A stretch of 64,000 bases of DNA from Tetragonia tetragonoides (taxonomy: Eukaryota > Streptophyta > Magnoliopsida > Caryophyllales > Aizoaceae): the NCBI GenBank assembly GCA_038025085.1, contig CM076144.1:434001-498000 (forward strand), in the 5' to 3' direction. Positions 24,501-36,500 of this stretch are shown here, piece after piece; within the stretch, counting starts at the first letter, position 1, and every line of letters begins with the position of its first letter. The notes under the pieces are model-generated. The model made no database searches. It saw only the letters and a list, made by a program, of their open reading frames with translations, and was not told the origin of the DNA. Both the position numbers and the translations under genes were made by a program.

Positions 24501-27500
24501 GGCAGAATGGTTTTCGGCTTCTAGAGGAAAGGGAAAGCAACTTGCTAGGTGAAGCTTGTGCCAGATTCTAACAACCAATTATGGATTAAAATGTTGTTCA
24601 TATTTATTCAACAGACAAGGATTATGAGCCTGATAAAGAAAATAGAGAGTGCAACATGAAAAACAAGGATGAAGAGCAGAAGTCTCCCATTGCTCAGAAA
24701 AGTCTTTGTTTTCCTCAAGAAGGGGCGCAACTGAATATTAAAGAATTTATCCTCGAAAAAACTTTCCCCCCGTGTAAATTCATCCTTGGAGCAGAATTGG
24801 GATACTAGATTTATTTCATATGGAGGTCAAGGCATATTTGTTGAAGTCAGATTCTATTTGGACTGCGCATAATCTGCTCCAGGTGAGGGATGATTTCCAA
24901 AAGCTTCTTCCTACCTCCAGTTTTATTTCTACCCCATTTATTTCTCATGACTATCAAAATTAATATTATAAGGACACCAACCGGACTCAAAGGCGGATGC
25001 AGGAAAAGAAATGAGTGATATCACCACAAAATTTCTATTAGTAAAATAATCCTAAAGTATATTACTGTATATATATTATCTAATGGGGGGGATCCAAGAA
25101 TTCCCAATTATACAAACTTAGAGAGCCTAAATCTGCCACTGCAAATGCAAATGGTTCCACCCATGTACAAAACCACAAAGATAAAAAAGATATTATGACC
25201 TAAGGCCATCATGCAAACTTCATCTACAAAATCAAGAAAAGATAAGTATATTCACAATAAAGCACCTAATTACACCTACACATCAACCTAAAATATTTAT
25301 ATAAAATTTACTAATTCCTGATGAAAGAAACATTGCGGTCATAATTTTTTAAATAAAGAATAAGTATGTATTAATCAAGTTTCAAAAGTGCAGCAAAGTA
25401 GGGCAAGTGGTCCTCCAAGAAGAGTCTAGTTACAAATTAGACCAGCCCAGTTACGCTGGATCTGAGTAATAGAATAACTCCTAAATGCCACTTTGCCCTC
25501 AGAATCATGTTGCTCCTTTGCAAGTCCGTTACGAGATTGCCAGAGAAGTCATCTTCCACACTTTAACAACCCAATCCTTCATTCTCCGTTTGCAAGCCAC
25601 TAGCACTTATCTGGTCTTTGAACACAACTAACCCCAAACAGGGAAAACATTACATGCCATAAAACAGACTTTGCCGCTGTTCAAAAAACTGCATGCATTG
25701 GCAAGATATAAATTTCTTCTTTGAACACATTGTCAGTTGGTATTCTACCTTAGGTTGCTGTCCGAGTGAAAAAGAAAACGTTAGGAATGCCAATGGCTCC
25801 CTAATTGCGAATCATTAGGAATTCGGTAATTGCCAAGTCCCAACGCTTGTGCGTTGTAGAAGCCATCATAAAAAAGCGATTTGCTCCGGACCCCCCAAAA
25901 CAAAACAAAAAAAGTGAGGACATTGAATCTTTAAAGGCCTATCCCTCACCAATGTCATGCCAAAAAAGAACTCTCAATCCACTTTCTCTTTGACACCCAC
26001 TGAAGACTTGAGGCACTGTAACCCGGAGAGATAGACTTCCAAATACCCACTCCATCATAAGATGACACCTACTTTCTATCTCCTTTTCAACTGATTATTT
26101 GAGAAAAGAAATTCATTGGGTGGATTTTAAAGCTATAGTTGACATGTTTTTGTTGGAAGCTGGTACTCAGTGGTATTGCATGCTCTTAAAGGTCCTAAGT
26201 TCATTTCTGTTACTTGGTTGGCAGACACAGCCACGGATAGGCTTCCAAAAGAGAACGTAGTGTAACATGGAAAAATATCCTCTTTCAAATGACCGGTCAG
26301 ATTCAAGAGATCATTTGTTTAAATAATTTCCTTCGTCCTCCGAGAGTCTAGGAACAGTTACAAAGCCCCAGATTACATACTGCAAGGTTTAACCAATGTC
26401 TAGGATAGTTTATAGCTGAGAAGAAGAAACATTCATTTTCAAACTGATGATAGCAGGTTTTGCTGCTGTTGTTATCACATCTGGAAGTGAAGAAACCCTG
26501 TGATCTTTCAAGGAGTTCCTGCCAGTGGCTCTTTGAGATTCTGAATGATCTTAAGATCAAGTCTCGTGTATAATTAAGATTGTAAACAAGCTGAGACAGA
26601 TATTTACTGGGCAAGTCGAAGTCTCATCTTTTAGTGAGTAATTATAAATAGGATAAATTATGCCTGATCAATTAAAAATTACCTTGGCCGTCTTTGCAGC
26701 ATTTGCTGAAGCTACAACTGCTAGTTCATGGGCAGCAAGCACCTCTGCCGAACAGTTCTGAAAGTAGATCAGGTTTGCTTCCCTCTCCGCAGCAAGAGCT
26801 GCTTTTGCAGCTTGTTCCTGTGTATATAGTAGTATTCAGCATCAAGACTTAAGATTATTCTAGACTAACAAAAGAGAAGCAGAAAGAAAAAGTTGAATGT
26901 AGTCGCTATGATGAGTGAAGGCAATGTACAGTAAATAATTAAATATCATTCTTAGCAACACTGAAACATCGACTTCCCACATATAAACAGTACAGGAAAG
27001 CATCCTATAACTTCAAAGAGTTATCAAGATAAATCTGGTTCTCAGGACGACCAAGTTATGCCTTCTCAGAATAACAAAAAAAGAAAAGCTAGCATGGGTT
27101 TTCTCATACCAAGAGTTAAAAAAAAATTCTCATGGGAGAGCATGGGTTGTTCTCATATCAAGTGTTAATCGTCCATGATATTGATGTATCCAGAAAACAG
27201 AACCGAGATAAGAAAATTTATCATCTTGCTTTCAACCATCTCTATCAGAAACAACCTCTTTGCGAGGTAAGGATGCGTACATTTGGACCTCCCCAGATAC
27301 CCGGCCCCGGCGGGAATATTATGGGTTGTTGTTGTTGTTTCAACCATCAGCAAAAACCTATTTGCTCTTCAATAATTTCTATAGGATTGCAACATGGTCT
27401 TTATCTTTACAGTTTTTTTACATATTAAATACAATCTTATAGAACCACATTAATTGATATCAAGCTCCAAACAGCATTTTAGATACGTTAATTCTAAGAA

Positions 27501-30500
27501 AGAACTAAGAACACTCAGTTGTGACTTGTGACAGTCTCACTCAAGACAATGCTAAATTGCTTGCGTCAAATATATGGTCCAACGGATACTTATAGGAGAA
27601 TAAATTCAACTGAAGAATACTTACCTGAACGTATTCCCTATTCAAATCCTCCCATATAATCTTCTTATAGACCTTCTCTTCTTCATTATGTAAGTAGCCA
27701 TCAACCTATACAGAAACCCCAAAACATGAGGTAGTTTAACTAAAGAGTCTCCAAATTGAACATGGATGATCAAAGATCAAAACATACAGATATATTAGGG
27801 GTTACTTATCGATAGCAATTAGCATTGGCATTAATGTAAAACAAACAATATTACTCAGTACATCAAATGTTTTTAACCTTGTATATAAAGGATATTTTTC
27901 TCAGCTTTTTTTATTCCACTACACTTAAAAGTCTTGAACTAACTCAAATCATATTAACTGCATTTGATTTTACTTCATCAAAACGGAACAAGAAATGGCG
28001 ACACAAGTATGTGCGGAAAATTCATGGTATTAAATATCCGCCGCGACGTATCGTATCGGCCATATCGTATCGGTTTTTGAGGTCACCGATAGGCGATATC
28101 CCGCTACGTAACGTTGTTTATTATTTGGCCGATACTTGACCGATACGCAACAGATAGGCTGATACACAGCCGCTACATGACCGATAAATCCGATACATGG
28201 CCGATATATGACCGATACGACCGATAAATGGCCGATACGGGAGATATAGTTGATACAAAAATATATGCCGCGAAAGGCGCGACTTGATACGCATCGCCGA
28301 TATCAGTCCGCTTCCGCGATGTCGCAACCGTTTCCGCGATCGCGACCGATACCGCGATTTCGAACCATGGCGGAAATATATTTATTGCACAACGACAAGC
28401 AATCAAATATCTGACAAAGACCAAGTAGATAAACATGTAGCATCAGCTACTTGAGATATAGTAAACCACAACTACAAGCAGAAATATGCGCGCACAACAA
28501 TTAATTATGTAGAAGATGAAGAATATCCAGTGCATCACGCAGTGCAAACTAGTATCTTCTTTACACCCATCACTTTACTGAAACAAAGGGCTTAAAATGA
28601 GGAAACGACATAAAATGCACATAGTGATATTCTAAACGTACACAAAAATGGAACACCGCAATGCACATGAAATTTGACAGCATACCTCCGCATCATCAAT
28701 GTCAGAAAAAGTTTCTGACTCATCACCTTCTGTACCCAAACAATCTTCCTTTCTAGAATCATCAATAATACCCTCTACAGCATCATGCTCAGCAGGGAAC
28801 CCTATCCATTATCAGAAACGGGGAAAACTTAAATCTTCACATGATGTAGTTTTCAAATTGTCAAAGCCAAAAAGGCGTGAAAATCAAGAGTTATAAGAAA
28901 AATTAGAAGTGGCAGCTCACATTACCTACGGAATCTTTTGTTCCCAATTGGTCTTTTCCTCCAGCTTCCAATCTTTTTGCTTCTTTCTTCATCCACAGAG
29001 ATAAAAGAAATAACAAAAAGCAAAATGAGAATTTTGGGGCCAACTGAAATGAAGTAACGAGAAAAAGGTTTCTCATACCATCTAAGAAATTATGAACAAG
29101 GGTCAAATTGAGAAATTGAAAAATAAGACAGAGCACAAACAAGCATAAGCTTACATAAAAGAGAATAAGAAAATTATGCAAAAATCAGATGATAAAACTG
29201 AACAATAGAATAGCAAGTACAATTTTACAACTGTTATCCCCTTGAGGAGGTTCAAGCAGCAAATCAGCGGCACTTTCATCAGCACATACCTCCTCTACCA
29301 ATCTTTCTCTCTCAGCACGCTGGAAAGCTGGAGGGTCTGATCCCCCATCAAAACCTCCTGAAATTTGTGTAAACTGCATAGGCAATCCCAAAACAAAGCA
29401 AACAGACTAAGTAGCCCAGCAAAATCAAAATCCACATTATTAAGGTAGAACATCAGGGAAGTAGAAGGTACCTGAACATAACAAGGTCCACAAAGTCCAT
29501 GGCCAACATGAGGCACTTTACTACCCTTGTGTTCACAAAGCAATTCACATTCTTCAGACTTCTTGCCCTCAAGATATTTACCTGAAATTATTAGTCTCTC
29601 AAATTCCTCAGCTTTTTTCTCAACGTCCTCAGCTTCTTTGTTCAATTCCTCTATCTGTTACAGCGAAAACAGTTGTGACATTTCACATAAGAGCTTTGCA
29701 AGGATGAGAAAAGGCACATTTTCCGACCAAAATAGCCACTAGAATCAAGGATTATAACAGCATCACCCAGTAGCAAACTACAGAAATATGTGAGGTCCTT
29801 TAGCTGTGTAACAAGATTCCTCAAGACCCAAAGGGTTTAGGACGAACCGCTGGTTCAAACCCAAAAAAAAAAAAAAAAAATTCACTCCAGATCCCCATTC
29901 GTTTTCTGTCTCGACATTACATCCAAGTAGACCTGGCAAAAAATCGCCCAATTCAAAAACACGACCAATACAGACCAGAAAATTTTGGGTTTTGAACGAA
30001 GAATAATAGCCGACAAATAGATCACTCAATTTTGATACATATTGTCTCAGTTTCCATTCGATAGGGAGGTTTTATGACAATATCCCCATAATATGTAAAA
30101 AAAAATTGCAATTTATTTTAAAAGTAGACAAAAAAATTTTACTACAAAAATCAGACTTGTGTAAGACTTTTTTCACGGTACAACAGTCAAAAAACACTTG
30201 TTGCTCGACAACCAGTGTTAAAGTAAACCATATCAGGGTACAACAGTCAAAAGACATTTTTTATTCAAAATGTAACAATTTTTGTCAGAAAAGTGCACTT
30301 TTTTGCTCGACAACCAAGAGTGTTAAAGTAAAGTAACACTTTCTACTCCTAGAGTAACTTTTGTTTTGGATGCAACAGTCGTCGCACGGTAAGACTATCT
30401 TGTGTGAGAGTTAAGCAAGAGTTACATTATGAATTACAAAAAAATTGTGCTCAACCCGAACCCAAACACTTTTTGTCCGAAAAGTACACTTGACGGCCAC

Positions 30501-33500
30501 AAGTGTTTAAAATAAAATAAAGTAACATTTTCTGCTCCAAAAGTAACACTTTTTGTTCCAAGTGAATCGCATGGTAAGACTTGTCTTACATGAGCTTTTT
30601 GTTTCTAACTTAAAAAGGAGTCACATTGTGAATTAATATAGCACAAAAATTGCGCTCAACCCGTTGGGTCAACCCAGACCCAAACATTGAGTCATGAACA
30701 AGTATTGCTCAACCGAAACCGAAATGATCCAACCTACAAATAACCCAACCCTAAATGACCGAACCGTACCCGACCAACCAGTTTGCCACCTCTACTTCCA
30801 AGCCACAGGTTCCAAAATGGTGAAGGATTTCTTATAGACAGCACCATCAAATAAGCTCAACACAGATGATACTGGGAGGCCGCATACTCCGCTATCCCCT
30901 TATGAATTAATCCCTTGTTACAAAGTGCACTGGCTACCTCGTACTATGGCACATCTTCAGGTGAGTTACATTGCTTATGCAAAGACACAAGGAAAGGAAA
31001 TCATTCTGACGTCTGCTTGTTTGGCCATATTGTGGATTTTGTGGTTAAACGAAAATGATATTTTTCCGAAACTAACAAAACCTAATGCGAATTTTGTAGA
31101 ATAGATTTGCTTTTCCGCCTCCCTTCGGTCTTCTGCTGCTGGTGCTTTCCCTAGATTATCCTTTTCTGATTTACAAGTTCAGAGGACTCCTGGCCTAGCA
31201 ATTCATTTTTCAAGGAAAAGGTAATAATATTCCTAAATATGGAAAATTATTTTCCTCAATCTCCTAAAGAGAATAGATAACTTAATCTTACTTAAGTACC
31301 CCGAAGAAAAATCTTATTTGACTCTCCTAGGCTATGTTAAAAAATATAGCTATGAAATGACCCATAACAACTACACCACCACCCGGTGTGGGTGGAGTCG
31401 AGGGATGTCATATGTACAACAAGCAAACAATGGCCTTAAATGGATACTTTAAAAGCAGAAGGTGAAAAGACTATTCTGAATAAGTTACATAAGACCTATC
31501 GCTCCCAAAAGCCAAGAAGTTGAAATCCAGCAAGCAGTCACCTGGTCCTCATAAGTCATAACGTAGGAACAAAGGTAAAAATGCAAATTATGGACATACC
31601 GTAAGGCAACCCGACCCTGTTTCCTCGAACTCGATTAACCTTTTGGTCAATGTAGCTTCACAAATATGTACAATTCTCACCTGATCATAATAGTGAATCA
31701 ATGTAAATGAAAGGGCAAAAAAATCAGCTAATCAAAATATGTCACTATCTGCAAGTATTTTAAAAGGGAAAAGAACACTTACAATGTCAGCCTTTGAAAA
31801 TTTTAAACCATGTGAAAGAGCTGATATGTAAAGCGCCGCCCCGCATATCCCACTAGGTTTTCTTCCAGTCTAAAAGTGTAGAGCAGTTGTTACCCACAAG
31901 GCTCAATTAAGACATCACTCACGAGCAACAAACCATGTAACTAGATGTAGGCCACAGGCCACTAAATCATATAACAGCCAAAAACTTTCAGCCTACCATT
32001 AAACTGTCACCAATTAGGAGAAATTTGAGTCAATACTTATTTTTCAGGCCGCAAAGTCCATTGAAAATCCACTCACGCCAGTAGACATTAAATACGTATA
32101 TTTCTATTTGCTTTCACTTCTCTCAGAGTCCTACTAGTTGATTGCCATTTTCTTCATAGACCTAAGTAAAGTTTGTCAAGATACTTGAATTATGATTCTG
32201 ATGTTTTCAGGTACGCTTTTGTGCCATGAGGAGGGGGAAGGAGGGTCGGTTACTGTGGAGGTGTGCTTGCATGGCTATCCTCTGGTGCATCTGGTTGGAG
32301 AGGAATTCTCGGGCCTTCTCTGATGTGGGGAAGAATATCAATTTAGTTTGGGATCGAGTAGTCTATCCGGCTTCCCTTTGGGCTAAGGCGGCTGGGGCCT
32401 TCAAGGGAGTTCCACTTACACTCATTCAACGTCATTGGCACGACTTGTAGAAATTTTGTATATTGTTCTTTGAGGATACCTTATCCTCACCCATTGTATT
32501 CTTTCATAATTTGATTAATAAAATTTTCTCTTATCTTAAAAAAAACAAAGATAAAGGAAGAGAAGTTCCATTAAAAAGATGAAGAAGAACACAACAACAT
32601 AGACAGCAATTTGCTCTCACATAAGAAACCTGGAAGAGAACAAGAAAATTCTCAAAATCCTATGTCCTTTGGGGTAGGTTGTTACTTGAAAAGGTGGATC
32701 TATCCTTCTAGTGTTGAGGCGTCCTTGCATTTGCGATTTCTGGGTTTTGGGGGCGGGTAGGATAGGAAGATGTTGAGGCGTAATAATATTTTTGCGATAT
32801 TGTGGTGCATCTGGTTGGAGAGGAATGCACCGGTGTTCAATGGGCTTTCTGTTACTCCTATTTTGCTGTGGGAGAAGGTCACATGCCTAGCTTCTATATG
32901 GCTAGGGTTGCGGGGGCATTTCGGGGTTATACTATTAGTGATATGCAACATAATTGCGTAAATTGTTAGGTAGTCTTGGATGTATGTACTCATCTTCTTG
33001 TTTTTTTGGGCTTTATGCTTACTTGGGCCTAAAAATACATGTTCATATGCTTGGGAGTACATACTCCCGAGATTAGGATAAAATTGTTGACATAATTGGG
33101 GCAGTTTGTCAATGCCTTATCCTCTCCTATGTGGTACTTTTGATTCTTTATTAATCTACTTCTTTATCTAAAAAAAGAAACCTGGAAGAAAACAAGAAAA
33201 TTCTCAAAATCCCATACCCTAGGAACTTATAATTGAACCATGAGGTTATTCAAATCCCTATTCCAATTATTTTTCCTAGAGCAAACAGCACTGGGTTGAT
33301 TTGTAATCAGATTAGATATTCTTTTCCAGGACTCCTTGTCCTCCTAATTACTTTTTTATCTTCTCCATTGATACAATTATTCGAATCTAACAATAATAAA
33401 TAAATTCATATCACTGGATCACCTAATCTTCAACCCAAATGGTGCTGCAAGTGAATTGTTTACTATGATGACTACGTTATACAGGACTACAACAACTTTC

Positions 33501-36500
33501 ATCCCCTTTCTATCACTTCTTGAATAATATTTTTCCTAAAAAACCGGGGATCCACCACAGCAAAATGAATCAGAAACAAAAACAAGGGCATCCATACTTA
33601 GAATCAATAACTCCTGAAAGAACTTATCGTAAAGGAAAGTTTTACATTAGTAAGTTCGGTTCTGCTAGTTAGAAGAAACCATCAGATAGCAAGTAGGCAA
33701 CCCTTACAAAAATGGCCCCGAGATGCCACATCTGGGAGTATGGAACATTCTTCTGATTATTGAACAGTTTCGTTCTATGCTACAAACACTCATTCTCTAA
33801 ACCTGGCCAAAATAGCCCCACAATAGAAGCAAATCATTAAGTATGAATACCTGCATCCAATCTCGTTTCATACTGGCTATAATACGTAAAGTAGTTCTCT
33901 CAACCTCATGATTTAACCCCCCAAGCAAACCTATAAACATAAAGTGAATATTAGATCATCTTGAAATGTCTCAACAGATTAAGTAGCATAACAGTTGCAA
34001 AACATAAAGATGTACTACTAGAACTACTGTGGCAAAACAAAAGAATATGTTTTTGTTAATGTTATTCCTGCACCAAAAACCCATCCTTAACCACTAATGT
34101 CTGTAAGTTATATACGGTTCTTTGCCGTCAAAAAGCTCAAGGCTACCGCAGCAACAAACCAGCTACCTTTAAACACCTAACACAGCTCTCCCAAAAGAAT
34201 TTGGAAATGGAGTAAAGGTAGCGGAATAGCATCCATTTTAGGTAAGGGAAAAGAAGAAGAAAAGGAAAACATATAGCTTGGTTGAAAATCCGACACATCG
34301 TATCTAACTGTATTAGGTAAGCTATAATTTGCTATCAATCCTCGAGGCTTCCACAGCTCTCCCAAAAGAATTTGGAAATGGACCACAGGTAGCAGAATAA
34401 CATCCATTTTATGGCTTGAGGAAAAGAAGAAGAAAAAACACATATAGATTGGTTGAAAATCTGACACATAGTATCTACTGTTTGAGGTATTGTAACTTAT
34501 CTTGAATCATCATTGAAATATATCCTTGCCTCATCTACATATAGACATGAATGAAACAAAATAGCTAAACTATTTTTAACAAAAACAATTTATAACGTAC
34601 TACTGTTGCATGAAAGTGGAAATGAAAGGTACATGCAGCAAATAGTTTACGTTGTTGCAAGAGATGAAGTGATGAACTGCAGGATTACACGTGAAAAGTG
34701 GTTATTTACAACATCTCAGATTGGCGATAGCCGATAATAAGCCTTTATTGTTAGTGAAGATATCAATTACAGATCATATCATCATCATTGCGGTAACTTA
34801 ATGTTATTGCATAAAAAACTACCAATCTTTATCTTTTTGTATGAAAAGGTGATGAATATGTGCAGATATCAAGATGGTGAGTTCAAAAAAAGACACGACT
34901 TATATTAATCCCATGCCTGGGTTGAAGAAAGCACTAATTGACAGGCATCAATCAAGGGATCATCAACAATCTGAATCAGCTGGAGAACCTTATGACAGCT
35001 CGTGATTCTCAAAATTAGATCACACTAGAAAACTTCTGACCCTAATATCTCAGGAAAGTGGAAACAACAAAAATTCTAACTATGCCGAGGGTGGAGCAAA
35101 AGGAAGGAAAAGAGACTCCATCACACTGCAGATAAAAAATCCATCAACCTAGTTAAGATGTTAAACCATGAGTATACTATATGCTGAAGAATGTGTACCA
35201 CTTACAAACCGACGAACAAAGAGGCTCGGATCAACTGGTTTTGTGACAATTGGGTGTTCTGAAAGTTGAAGTAATTTACATAGCTGCAAAAAAACACCAC
35301 CTAGCACATAGCTGCAACACAGATAAGATCATTAGGTCAGGAGCTGTTGAACTAGAAAGGTTTTATAAAGCTGCATGTAGAGTAAAAAAGAAAATATTAT
35401 ATACAGAAATAAGTTATATCTGCACATGCTACAAATATATATTCAGACATACAGTGTTCAAAAGCAGGCTTACACATTGACTCGCAAGATTTCTGAAAAT
35501 TCAATTAGAAGGAATGGTCTCTCATTTACCCTGCAAATATAAAAGCTAGATTACATACCATCACCAATACTTCTTTTTTTCTTTTACTTTTTTTTGGCTA
35601 ATCAGATTACACACCAATAGTTAAGTAAGTGGAAATAATACTAATCAGCACTTTCAGGAGTATGCAAATTCTTTGTTTTACTCCCTCCGTTTCAGAATGA
35701 TTCTCCTCGTTGCCTTTTTGCAAATATTAGGAAATGCATGAGCACAATGTCAAATGTCCAGATTACCCTGAAAAATCAGCCCAAACATGAACCAGACAGC
35801 TCTACTTACAATAAAGAAGGGATAGTCCACAGTTAATAAGAATTCATCTTGGCAGTTCGTGTTAGAAGTAAGACAGCATGTTGTGTACATGGGCGGATCC
35901 AGCTTGCAATATAGGTATGCAAGTGCATACCCAGCCCAAGGAAAAGTCATTTGATGCGTGCAGGCCCATAGCTTAAAAGAGCCAGAAATGAAAGAATTGC
36001 ATACCCACCACTCGCTTTATGTGACAATGATTTAACCGGTGGCCCAAAACAAACCTCCTTCCTTTCTATATCTCTCTGGCAGGGTTGGGGTTTTGAGTTT
36101 TTTTTTTTACCCAACGAGGAAAAATAGCAACAGAGTACAACAACAACAACAACCACCCAGTAAGTGTCCCGCCTAGGGCGGGGTCTGGGGAGGTCCAGAT
36201 GTACGCAGTCTTACCCCTAACTAGTTTGTTTTTTTTTTTTTTTTAAAGCAGTGAAGAATGATCAAAAGGGCAAGGAAAGTAAATCAGTAAACATACTAAC
36301 ACAAGATTCTACTAACTAAGCAACATAAAGTGAAGGAGACGCTACATGCTATAAACAAAATGAATCAACCTCTAGTACTAGCCAACGCACAACCCTAATC
36401 TAACGCGGATCCTCTGCACGGATCCTCCTACGCCATAGTCTCCTATCTAGGACCAAGTCCTCGGTAAGATCTAGACGGGTCAAATCCTGCCTGATTACCT

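Noticed and set aside
33931..35198. A 7-nt microexon in BRF1 to repair the phase between exons 7 and 8
   Set aside because: No suitable AG-7nt-GT candidate was found by eye, and the alternative donor at 35198 repairs the frame with a good family match.
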